Assembly (NCBI GenBank): GCA_013821525.1
Contig: JACDGR010000047.1
Span: forward strand, 1-13,977
Direction of reading: 5' to 3'
From: Actinomycetota bacterium
GTDB lineage: Bacteria; Actinomycetota; Thermoleophilia; Gaiellales; Gaiellaceae
Length of the DNA: 13,977 nucleotides
Positions within the stretch are counted from its first letter, which is position 1; each line of letters starts with the position of its first letter. Both the position numbers and the translations under genes were made by a program. Below, piece by piece: positions 1-6,270 of the stretch. The notes under the pieces were generated by a model that saw only the letters and a program-made list of their open reading frames with translations, did no database searches and was not told the DNA's origin.

Positions 1-32
1 CTGACGCAGAGCAGGTCGAGGTCGGCGTGCAT
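1..32 (-). CDS. Probable transposase, N-terminal fragment (cut by left edge)
   Basis: An ATG at 32-30 on the minus strand is preceded by GGAGG (42-38) at a 5-base spacing, a strong ribosome binding site. The ten visible codons read MHADLDLLCV and stay open to the edge. The short acidic/leucine start resembles the beginnings of some actinobacterial IS transposases (for example IS982-like proteins), but ten residues do not prove it. The assignment rests mainly on position: about 90 bases inside an apparent insertion sequence end and reading away from it. The start site sits in the loop of a strong hairpin (11-79). It could instead be another passenger gene. Confidence 0.4.
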   Translation of the reverse strand, partial: MHADLDLLCV

Positions 33-79
33 CGTGGCCTCCAAGTCATCGACGCTAGGAAGCGCCGACTTCGACCTGC
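11..79 (-). promoter_or_regulatory. Hairpin enclosing the transposase ribosome binding site and start codon
   Basis: Bases 11-27 and 63-79 are complementary at 16 of 17 positions, with one A-C mismatch in the minus-strand RNA and a 35-base loop. The loop holds GGAGG (42-38) and the ATG (32-30). The right arm lies in the leader and the left arm in the first codons of the transposase. Structures that form only on read-through transcripts and restrain transposase translation are known for elements such as IS10 and IS50. Here the nitronate monooxygenase gene reads toward the element, so read-through RNA would carry the whole hairpin. The regulatory role is inference. Confidence 0.45.
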
Positions 80-123
80 ACCACCCGGTCCCTCGCCACA
101 ACCAAAGCCGTGGCATCAATCAT

Positions 124-1125
124 CTAGACCGTCAGCGCTGCGACGACCTCGTGCGCGGGCACCGCGCGCGCCCGGCGAAACGATGTGCCCGCCCAGAGGT
201 TGAAGCTGTCGGGGTCTCCGGCGGCTCGTGCCGCTGCTCGCGGCGGGGCCGTCAGGTGGTGCACGTGGGGATACGCACTCGGGGCGCCGGGATGAGCTCG
301 CATGAAGCCGTTCTCGATTCCGCGTCCACGCCGGCCGGTGAACGCGCGCGTGAATGAGGTCGTTCCCCCGCCGCGCAGGATCGCGTCGCGGTGCGCGTCG
401 TTCGTGCCGGCCTCGGGGCAGAGCAGGAACGACGTGCCGACCTGCACCGCCTGCGCGCCCGCGTCGAGCGCCGCCACCACATCCGTGCGGTCGGCGATCC
501 CGCCGGTCGCGACGACCGGGCTGTCGACCGCAATAGTGATCTCCCGCAGCAGTCGCAAGAGCGGCGCATCCTCGCTGTCGGCGTCCGTCCACGCACCCCG
601 ATGCCCACCCGCCTCGGCACCCTGAGCGACGAGCACGTCGGCGTCGACGGCCGCCGCCGCGCGGGCCTCCTCCGGAGAGGTGACGGTCACCCAGGCCTCG
701 AGGCCTTGCGCCTGAAGGCGTCGCACAACCTCGGGCGCCGGGCACCCGAAGGTGAACGAGACGACCTCGACGCGCTCGGCCAGCAGGACGTCGAGCTTGT
801 CCGCGTAGATGTCGTCGTCGAACCGCGGTTCCCCGAGCTCGACACCGAGCCGCTCGGCCTCCGCTGCGAGCTCCAGCGCGTACCGCGCGATCGCCCCGGT
901 GTCGACCGGCACCGGGGTAAGCACGAAGAGATTGACGCCAATCGGATGTGCGGTCAGCGCGCGCGTGCGACGGATCTCCGCCTGGAGCGCCTCGGCGCTC
1001 AGATAGCCGGCGCCGAGGAAGCCGAGACCGCCTGCCTCCGAGACTGCGGCGGCGAGCTCGGGGGTCGAGGGTCCGCCGGCGAGCGGGGCGAGCACGATCC
1101 GATTATCGGGACAAAAGTTTGACAC
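124..1125 (-). CDS. Nitronate monooxygenase / 2-nitropropane dioxygenase-like FMN enzyme
   Basis: A 333-residue TIM-barrel flavoprotein of the nitronate monooxygenase family, which oxidises alkyl nitronates using FMN and oxygen in the cytoplasm. Family motifs are present in order: the N-terminal GGPSTPEL strand-loop (about residue 18), the AQGAEAGGHRG segment with the histidine that serves as catalytic base (about 175), the phosphate-binding ATGGIAD (about 206) and AVQVGTSFL (about 226). The GTG at 1125 gives the N-terminus typical of the family. A longer form from ATG 1200 would overlap the divergent gene and has no ribosome binding site. No clear Shine-Dalgarno precedes the GTG either, so translation may be leaderless. 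The TAG stop is part of a CTAG next to an insertion sequence end. The family also includes enoyl-ACP reductase-like members, so the exact substrate is open. Confidence 0.88.
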   Translation of the reverse strand: MSNFCPDNRIVLAPLAGGPSTPELAAAVSEAGGLGFLGAGYLSAEALQAEIRRTRALTAHPIGVNLFVLTPVPVDTGAIARYALELAAEAERLGVELGEPRFDDDIYADKLDVLLAERVEVVSFTFGCPAPEVVRRLQAQGLEAWVTVTSPEEARAAAAVDADVLVAQGAEAGGHRGAWTDADSEDAPLLRLLREITIAVDSPVVATGGIADRTDVVAALDAGAQAVQVGTSFLLCPEAGTNDAHRDAILRGGGTTSFTRAFTGRRGRGIENGFMRAHPGAPSAYPHVHHLTAPPRAAARAAGDPDSFNLWAGTSFRRARAVPAHEVVAALTV

Positions 1126-1174
1126 AGGAGGTGGTCGGCTAGGAGAGAGAGACCCGAGGAGAGGAACGAAGACG

Positions 1175-1606
1175 ATGGCAGCAATCGCAAAATACGTCAC
1201 GGTCGACGCACCGGTGGAACGGGTCTACGCCTACTGGCGCGACTTCACGCACTTCCCGGACTTCATGCCGCACGTCAACGAGGTGACCGCGGTCGCCGGT
1301 GACGATTCGCGGACGCACTGGAAGGTCGACGGCCCGCTCGGTGTCTCTGCGGAGTGGGACGCGCGGATCACCGAAGACATGCCGAACGAGAAGATCGCGT
1401 GGGCGAGCGTCGAGGGCTCGCGCGTCGAGAACTCGGGCGTCGTTCGCTTCGACGCGAAGGGCACACAGACGAACATCGAGGTCGCGCTCGAGTACGACCC
1501 GCCGGCGGGAACCGCAGGCGAGCTCGTCGCGCGGATCTTCGAGAACCCCGAGCAGCAGGTCGAGGACGCACTCGAGAAGTTCAAGGAGATCGTTGCAGGC
1601 TGGTAG
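1175..1606 (+). CDS. SRPBCC family (polyketide cyclase/dehydrase-like) protein
   Basis: A 143-residue protein with the START/Bet v1-like helix-grip fold of the SRPBCC superfamily, which binds hydrophobic ligands in a deep pocket. The N-terminus (KYVTVDAPVERVYAYWRDFTHFPDFMPHV) is the characteristic first strand and helix. It is followed by alternating strands, the segment ARITEDMPNEKIAW, and a long C-terminal helix (about 122-141). There is no signal peptide or membrane segment, so it should be cytoplasmic. The ATG has a good purine-rich site (GAGGAGAGGAA, 1156-1166). It is divergent from the nitronate monooxygenase across only 49 bases, and its last 14 bases overlap the probable TTG start of uvsE. 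The ligand and role cannot be told from sequence. Confidence 0.85.
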   Translation: MAAIAKYVTVDAPVERVYAYWRDFTHFPDFMPHVNEVTAVAGDDSRTHWKVDGPLGVSAEWDARITEDMPNEKIAWASVEGSRVENSGVVRFDAKGTQTNIEVALEYDPPAGTAGELVARIFENPEQQVEDALEKFKEIVAGW

Positions 1607-2552
1607 GGCCGAAGAAGGTGGAGGCGTCCCGTCCGACGGGGCGCCTCCTCCCGATGCGCTCGCGAGGTTCCGGTTGGGCTTCGCCGTCAAGATCCTTGGC
1701 GATGGTGGGTTGAAGACGAGTGATGCGCGGCGCTGGCAGAGCGGCCCGCAGCTGTCGGTGTCGCTCGATCTCCTCGACGTCGCATTCGACTACCTCGACC
1801 GCATCGACGTGCGGCTCTATCGGATGGCGAGCTCGACGATCCCGTACGGCACGCATCCCGATCTGCCCGAGTTCGACTACCGCCGTCAGATCGATGCGTG
1901 CGCGGAGCAGCTCGCCGCGCTCGGAACGAAAGCGCAGCATTTCGGGTTGCGTCTTTCGACGCACCCCGGGCAGTACACCGTGATCAACGCGGTCGATCCC
2001 GTCCTCGTGACGAAGTCGCTGCTCGACCTGGAACAGGACGCCGCGTTGCTCGACGCGCTGGGCCAGCGCGACGGTGTAGTCGTGCTGCACGTCGGCGGCG
2101 CCTACGGCGACAAGCCGGCGGCGCTCGCGCGCTGGGCGACTGCCTACGAGCGTCTGTCCGAGCGTGCGCAGCGCGCTGTCGCCGTCGAGCACGACGACCG
2201 GCTCTTCTCACTCGATGATGTGCTGTGGCTGCATGCGCGCACCGGTGCGCGGGTGGTCTACGACATCCATCACGATCGCTGCCTCCCAGCGACCTCGACG
2301 CTCGCCGACGCCTACGCGACCTGGGGAGAGGCTCGCCCGAAGGTGCACGTCTCGAGCCCGCGGCTCGATTCCTCGCGGCTCGAGGCCCACGCCGACTACG
2401 CCGCGCCCTGGGATGTCGCGGAGGTCGTGCGCCGTGCGCCCGGGCCGCTCGACGTGATGGTCGAGGCGAAGGCGAAAGATCTTGCGATCCTCGCCCTGCG
2501 CGCGCAACTCCTCCGAGTTGAGCCGATGGTCGCGGCGCTCGAGGAACGCTAG
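1593..2552 (+). CDS. uvsE: UV-damage DNA endonuclease (UvsE/UVDE family)
   Basis: A 319-residue TIM-barrel, metal-dependent endonuclease that nicks DNA 5' of UV photoproducts and starts alternative excision repair. The metal-ligand and catalytic residues known from the Thermus enzyme appear in order: HPGQ (H124), LHVGGAYGDK (H166), VEHDD (E199), YDIHHD (D224, H227), PKVH (K250, the position of the modified lysine, and H252), H266 and VMVEAKAKD (E291). The usual glutamate-asparagine pair of the family is Glu-His here. Length fits the family (about 300). The frame is open far upstream, but the family homology starts at RLGFAVKILG (residue 27). The best start is TTG 1593, with AAGGAG at 1583-1588, overlapping the SRPBCC gene; another TTG at 1674 would cut into the first strand. 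The TAG stop is the target duplication of the element that follows. Confidence 0.9.
   Translation: MQAGRAEEGGGVPSDGAPPPDALARFRLGFAVKILGDGGLKTSDARRWQSGPQLSVSLDLLDVAFDYLDRIDVRLYRMASSTIPYGTHPDLPEFDYRRQIDACAEQLAALGTKAQHFGLRLSTHPGQYTVINAVDPVLVTKSLLDLEQDAALLDALGQRDGVVVLHVGGAYGDKPAALARWATAYERLSERAQRAVAVEHDDRLFSLDDVLWLHARTGARVVYDIHHDRCLPATSTLADAYATWGEARPKVHVSSPRLDSSRLEAHADYAAPWDVAEVVRRAPGPLDVMVEAKAKDLAILALRAQLLRVEPMVAALEER
2549..2552. repeat. CTAG, left proposed target duplication
   Basis: CTAG directly left of the 219-base element and again at 2772-2775. The last three bases are the stop codon of uvsE. CTAG is its own reverse complement, so duplication and inverted repeat cannot be told apart by these bases alone. 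Confidence 0.5.
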
Positions 2553-2623
2553 ATGGGTGATGCCCCGTTCTCGCGTGTCCGGATGCGTGATCTGACCGGT
2601 CTGGGCCGCTCCCGGCCGGCAGA

Positions 2624-2640
2624 GCCCGGCGGAGCCGGGC
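2624..2640. repeat. GC-rich hairpin inside the MITE-like element
   Basis: GCCCGGC, a three-base loop (GGA), then GCCGGGC: a perfect 7-pair stem. There is no T-tract after it, so it is not a classical intrinsic terminator, but it could slow polymerase leaving uvsE. Confidence 0.5.
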
Positions 2641-2680
2641 CCCACCGGCCGTGCGTGCGCTTCACCACGTCGCACCGGCA

Positions 2681-2700
2681 ACGAGGCCTACGGGCCTCGT
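2681..2700. repeat. Second hairpin inside the MITE-like element
   Basis: ACGAGGCC and GGCCTCGT form a perfect 8-pair stem with a 4-base loop. The flanks carry the direct repeat CACCGGCA (starting at about 2673 and 2701). No T-tract follows on either strand. It may be part of the element's folded structure or contribute to termination after uvsE. Confidence 0.5.
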
Positions 2701-2771
2701 CACCGGCACGCCGCGGCACCCCAGAGCGGCCAGCTCACACCCCGAACAGACGATCCCACGGCATCACCCAT

Positions 2772-2775
2772 CTAG
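2772..2775. repeat. CTAG, right proposed target duplication
   Basis: Second copy of the CTAG that flanks the 219-base element, paired with 2549-2552. Confidence 0.5.
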
Positions 2776-2825
2776 CCCCGCCGCGAAGATCCGACGGTTC
2801 GATAGGCAATCTCCGCCTGACGCAG

Positions 2826-2831
2826 TAAAGT
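2826..2831 (+). promoter_or_regulatory. Possible -10 element for a leaderless liv operon transcript
   Basis: TAAAGT fits the actinobacterial TANNNT -10 pattern and ends 9 bases before the GTG of livH. That gene has no convincing Shine-Dalgarno, so transcription may start at or close to the GTG. No good -35 lies at 16-18 bases; TTCGAT at 2798-2803 is too far. This is a weak, position-based call. Confidence 0.3.
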
Positions 2832-2840
2832 CGCTCACCT

Positions 2841-3893
2841 GTGGCTGCTGACGCGTCTGCCCCGACCCTTGCGACCCGCCTGCGCCGCCCGAGCGCCGTC
2901 GGCGCCCTAGGCGGCCTCTTCGTTCTTGCGCTGCTCGCCTGGCTGGCGGTCAACGCCGAGCGCACGCCGGCCGACTTCCTCGAGGTGTTCCTGATCGGGA
3001 TCACGACGGGCTGCGTCTACGCCCTCGTCGCACTCGGGTACACGCTCGTCTACGGGATCCTGGAGCTGATCAATTTCGCCCATGGCGACGTCTTCATGCT
3101 CGGCGGCATGTTCTCGATCACCTACGCCACCCATTTCTTCGGGCTGCATACGGGGCAGGGCGTGTTGATCATCCCGATCGTCTTCGCGACCCTGCTGCTC
3201 GCGATGATCTCCTGCGGACTGATCAACGCGGCGATCGAGTTCGTCGCGTACCGGCCCTTGCGTGGGAAGCCGCGTCTCGCGCCGCTGATCACCGCGATCG
3301 GCATGAGCTTCGTGATCCAGGACGTCGGGCTGATCTGGAAAGGGCCGAACTACATCACAGCGCCGGATGTCTTCCCGCGCTCCAAGGTGTTCTCGATCGG
3401 CGGCGTCGACTACACATGGAACAAGCTGATCGTCGTCGTGATCACGATCCCGGTCCTCCTGGGGCTCCTGTACCTGGTGCAGCGCACGCGGCAGGGCAAG
3501 GCGATGCGCGCGACGGCCCAGGACATGGATGCGAGCGCGATGATGGGCATCAACGTCAACCGCACGATCTCCTTCACGTTCCTGATCGCCGGCGGTCTCG
3601 CGGGCGCTGCCGGCCTCCTCTACTCGCTGTACGTGACGACGGTGCGTTATGACCAGGGGTTCCAGCTCGGCCTGATCGCCTTCACGGCGGCCGTGCTCGG
3701 TGGAGTCGGGAACCTCCCCGGCGCCGTGCTCGGCGCGATCCTGATCGGGCTGATCCAGGCGTTCAATGAGGGACTGAACTGGCACGCGCCGGGCTCCGAT
3801 TGGACGCAATCCATCGTCTTCTCGATCCTGATCCTGATCCTCGTCTTCCGGCCCGAGGGCCTGCTCGGCGAACGCACGCCAGAGGGTGGATGA
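2841..3893 (+). CDS. livH: Branched-chain amino-acid-type ABC importer permease LivH
   Basis: A 350-residue inner-membrane permease of the HAAT family; with LivM it forms the channel for branched-chain amino acids, amides or related small polar solutes. The signature of the first core segments (GCVYALVALGYTLVYGILELINFAHGD, about residues 54-80) is intact. The cytoplasmic coupling loop that contacts the ATPases (QGKAMRATAQDMDASAMMGINV, about 218-239) and the closing FRPEGLLGE motif near the C-terminus are also intact. About eight hydrophobic segments are visible. An extra N-terminal stretch of about 20 residues precedes the first membrane helix. The GTG at 2841 lacks a clear ribosome binding site. 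It overlaps livM by 4 bases (ATGA). The substrate cannot be deduced because no binding protein is encoded here. Confidence 0.93.
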   Translation: MAADASAPTLATRLRRPSAVGALGGLFVLALLAWLAVNAERTPADFLEVFLIGITTGCVYALVALGYTLVYGILELINFAHGDVFMLGGMFSITYATHFFGLHTGQGVLIIPIVFATLLLAMISCGLINAAIEFVAYRPLRGKPRLAPLITAIGMSFVIQDVGLIWKGPNYITAPDVFPRSKVFSIGGVDYTWNKLIVVVITIPVLLGLLYLVQRTRQGKAMRATAQDMDASAMMGINVNRTISFTFLIAGGLAGAAGLLYSLYVTTVRYDQGFQLGLIAFTAAVLGGVGNLPGAVLGAILIGLIQAFNEGLNWHAPGSDWTQSIVFSILILILVFRPEGLLGERTPEGG

Positions 3894-5455
3894 CCGACCA
3901 GCTCGGCACCCACGTTGGCACGCAGGGCGAAGCGCCCGCGGAGGAGATCGGAGTCCGCAACCGGCTCCGCTCGCGCTGGCGGGCAATGCCGATCGCAATG
4001 CGCGCCGGCGTGTCGATCGGCCTGCTGCTCGTGCTGGCCGTGCTGCTCTTCTTGCTCGACCACTCGCTCGGCTACGCCGTCGCGACGGTCGGTGCGCTCT
4101 ACTGGATCCATCGGCTGCCGCAGATCCCGAAGGCAGTTGCACAAGCAATTGTCGTGCTGCTCTTCGCGTTCACCGTGCCGTCACTTGCGCTTGCACTCGC
4201 AATCGCGTTCGGCGTGTTCTGGATCCCCAACCCGTGGCGTGCGCGCGTGCTGCCGGCGGTCGCGATCCTGCTCGTGATTCTCTATCCGTTCTACCAGGAC
4301 AAGATGTTCATCGTCCCGGTGTTCGGAGTCTGGCCGGACATCGCGACCGGGGTGTACATGCTCGTTTTCGTGATGATGGCCGTCGGCCTGAACATCGTCG
4401 TCGGCTACGCGGGCCTGCTCGACCTCGGGTACGTCGCGTTCTATGCGACCGGCGCCTATACGGCAGCCTGGTTCGCCTCGCTGCAGTTCCCCCATCAGAA
4501 CTGGCACTTCGGTGCCGTCGGGATCACCGGCGACCTCCCGGGAATCCACGTCTCGATCTTTCTGTTGATCGTGCTCGCCGGCATGTTCACGGCGCTCTTC
4601 GGGATCGTCATCGGGCTGCCGACGCTGCGTTTGCGCGGTGACTATCTCGCGATCGTGACGCTCGGGTTCGGCGAGATCCTCCCGCAGGTGGCACGCAACA
4701 GCGACAACCTCTTCGGCACCGGGTTCAACCTGACGAACGGCCCGAACGGGATCACGCCGCTCGACTCGCCTGGCTTCGGCAACCACATCTCGAACCTCAC
4801 GAACGGGTTCCTGCCGGCGAACTACCTGCAGTGCTGCAACCGCACGCTGCTCGGCCACCAGATCCAGTCGACGGACGTCTTCTTCTGGACAGCGATCGTG
4901 CTGTTGCTGTTCACCGTCTTCTGCTCGTTCCGCCTGCAGTTCTCGCGACTAGGGCGCGCCTGGATCGCGATCCGTGAGGACGAGACCGCCGCCGCGGCGA
5001 TGGGCGTCCCGCTGATGCGCACGAAGACCTGGGCCTATGCGAGCGGTGCGTTCTTCGGCGGGATCGCCGGCGCGTACTACGCCGCGTTCAAGAGCGCGAC
5101 GTTCCCGGGCGACTTCTTCTTCAACATCTCGGTCTTCATCCTCTGCATGGTGATCCTCGGCGGCATGGGGAACATCTGGGGCGTGATCGTCGGCGGCGCG
5201 TTCCTTGCATACCTGAACCAGGAGGGTCTCGCGAACACCGGCTCATGGATCAACACGAACATCCACGTCGGCAACCACCATCCGAATCTCGACGTCCCGC
5301 TCTACGCGTCCGGTATCTACGGTCTGATCATCCTCGTCGTCATGCTCTTCCGACCAGAGGGGATGATCCCGTCGAAACGCGTGGCCGCCGAGTTGCACCA
5401 CGGCGTGCACGACGAACCGCTGTACGACGCACAGCACGCCGGAGCCGAGGCGTGA
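3890..5455 (+). CDS. livM: Branched-chain amino-acid-type ABC importer permease LivM, long form
   Basis: A 521-residue permease, partner of LivH. The family core begins near residue 157 (MLVFVMMAVGLNIVVGYAGLLDLGYVAFYATGAYTAA). The EAA-like coupling loop (GRAWIAIREDETAAAAMGVPLMRTKTWAY) and the final FRPEGMIPSKR follow. The protein is longer than E. coli LivM (425): an N-terminal block of about 155 residues holds three or four additional hydrophobic segments after a polar start of about 40 residues. An extracytoplasmic loop of about 60 residues (roughly 275-330) contains a Cys-Cys pair. The ATG overlaps the livH stop and follows AGAGGGTGG; the frame is open upstream but that part is livH in another frame. 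It overlaps livG by 4 bases (GTGA). Confidence 0.92.
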   Translation: MTDQLGTHVGTQGEAPAEEIGVRNRLRSRWRAMPIAMRAGVSIGLLLVLAVLLFLLDHSLGYAVATVGALYWIHRLPQIPKAVAQAIVVLLFAFTVPSLALALAIAFGVFWIPNPWRARVLPAVAILLVILYPFYQDKMFIVPVFGVWPDIATGVYMLVFVMMAVGLNIVVGYAGLLDLGYVAFYATGAYTAAWFASLQFPHQNWHFGAVGITGDLPGIHVSIFLLIVLAGMFTALFGIVIGLPTLRLRGDYLAIVTLGFGEILPQVARNSDNLFGTGFNLTNGPNGITPLDSPGFGNHISNLTNGFLPANYLQCCNRTLLGHQIQSTDVFFWTAIVLLLFTVFCSFRLQFSRLGRAWIAIREDETAAAAMGVPLMRTKTWAYASGAFFGGIAGAYYAAFKSATFPGDFFFNISVFILCMVILGGMGNIWGVIVGGAFLAYLNQEGLANTGSWINTNIHVGNHHPNLDVPLYASGIYGLIILVVMLFRPEGMIPSKRVAAELHHGVHDEPLYDAQHAGAEA

Positions 5456-6270
5456 GCGAGCCGACCGCAGTCGAGGACAACGTGCTCGTCGCCGAGGACA
5501 TCCGCAAGGAGTTCGGTGGTCTCGTCGCCGTCAACAACGTCAGCTTCGCAGTGCCGCGTGGCAAGGTCGTATCGCTGATCGGGCCGAACGGAGCGGGGAA
5601 GACGACGTTCTTCAACATGCTGACCGGCGTCTACAAGCCGACTGCAGGCCGCATCATGTTTCTCGGGACGGACGTCACCGGCAAGCCGCCACATGCGATT
5701 ACCGCGCTCGGGATCGGCCGCACGTTCCAGAACATCCGCCTCTTCCAGAACATGAGTGCACAGGAGAACGTGATGGTCGGGATGCACGCGCGCATGAAGG
5801 CGAACCTCTTCAACTCGATCCTGCGCACGCCCGGCGTGCGCAAGGAGGAGCAGCAGGCGCGTGAGCGCGCGAACGAGCTGCTCGACTACAGCGGCCTCGG
5901 CCGAAAGGGCGGCGAGACGGCCCGCAACCTCCCGTACGGCGACCAGCGGCGACTCGAGGTGGCCCGCGCGCTCGCCACCGAGCCGCAGCTCCTGCTCCTC
6001 GACGAGCCGACCGCCGGGATGAACCCGCAGGAGTCGGCGGAGTTCACGGCGTTTCTCTACAAGCTCCGCGACGAGCAGGCGCTGACCGTGTTGATGATCG
6101 AGCACGACATGCGGGTCGTGATGGGAGTCTCCGACCGCGTCTCGGTGCTCGACTACGGCGAGAAGATCGCCGAGGGCGAGCCGAAGGACGTACAGAAGAA
6201 CGAGCGCGTGATCGAGGCGTACCTCGGCAAGGCCGCCGTCGAGGACATGAAGCGACAGGGCCTCTCGTGA
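5452..6270 (+). CDS. livG: Branched-chain amino-acid-type ABC importer ATPase LivG
   Basis: A 272-residue cytoplasmic ATPase that powers the importer. Walker A is GPNGAGKTT (about 44-52) and the LivG-type signature, in which SGG is replaced, reads LPYGDQRRLEVARAL (about 160). Walker B is LLLLDEPTAG (about 180), and the H-loop histidine is in MIEHDMRVVM. The conserved C-terminal tail of LivG (YGEKIAEGEP...VIEAYLG) is present. The GTG overlaps the livM stop, preceded by a weak purine site (GGAGCCGAGG). The upstream open frame is an accident of livM. It overlaps livF by 4 bases, fitting co-translation of a LivG/LivF heterodimer. Confidence 0.95.
   Translation: MSEPTAVEDNVLVAEDIRKEFGGLVAVNNVSFAVPRGKVVSLIGPNGAGKTTFFNMLTGVYKPTAGRIMFLGTDVTGKPPHAITALGIGRTFQNIRLFQNMSAQENVMVGMHARMKANLFNSILRTPGVRKEEQQARERANELLDYSGLGRKGGETARNLPYGDQRRLEVARALATEPQLLLLDEPTAGMNPQESAEFTAFLYKLRDEQALTVLMIEHDMRVVMGVSDRVSVLDYGEKIAEGEPKDVQKNERVIEAYLGKAAVEDMKRQGLS

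Larger units (their letters stand above)
1..123 (-). mobile_element. Insertion sequence end (partial; continues past the left edge)
   Basis: The proposed outer boundary is at base 123, next to CTAG at 124-127. Read on the minus strand, the element begins ATGATTGATGCC, which matches 10 of 12 bases of the terminal repeat of the small element at 2553-2771 (ATGGGTGATGCC). Further weaker similarity continues for about 18 bases. A ribosome binding site and ATG for a probable transposase lie about 90 bases inside. The rest of the element, including its other end, is outside the window. A 4-base YTAG-type target duplication is known for IS701 and for part of the IS5 family, but the family cannot be fixed from this fragment. 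Confidence 0.55.
2553..2771. mobile_element. 219-base MITE-like element with long terminal inverted repeats
   Basis: The ends are perfect inverted repeats for 12 bases (ATGGGTGATGCC at 2553-2564; its reverse complement at 2760-2771). If the flanking CTAG and one further base are counted, the perfect match is 17 bases (2548-2564 with 2760-2776). The similarity continues imperfectly for about 45 bases (2553-2597 against 2728-2771), by my hand alignment about 32 matches. Inside are two GC hairpins (2624-2640 and 2681-2700) and no credible gene. The ends resemble the insertion sequence end at 104-123, so this may be a non-autonomous derivative moved by that or a related transposase. It fills almost all of the gap between uvsE and livH. 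Confidence 0.65.

Noticed and set aside
1119..1145. TTGACA (1119-1124) as the -35 of a promoter for the SRPBCC gene
   Set aside because: It is a perfect -35 hexamer, but the only -10-like sequence at a usable distance (TAGGAG, 15 bases) lacks the final T, and the hexamer falls within the start codons of the divergent gene.
2624..2700. The two hairpins as intrinsic terminators of uvsE
   Set aside because: The stems are strong but neither is followed by a T-tract; they are better described as internal structure of the mobile element.
2553..2828. 91-residue open frame starting right after uvsE
   Set aside because: It is rich in Arg and Pro, has no recognisable domain and lies over the inverted-repeat element; it is most likely a chance frame in GC-rich DNA.
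3800..3889. Longer LivM start at 3800
   Set aside because: This stretch codes for the C-terminus of LivH in another frame; the ATG at 3890 with its ATGA overlap is the natural start.
2907..4148. 413-residue minus-strand frame opposite livH
   Set aside because: It is antisense to a clear permease gene, with low-complexity Arg/Asp/Glu composition typical of GC-rich shadow frames.
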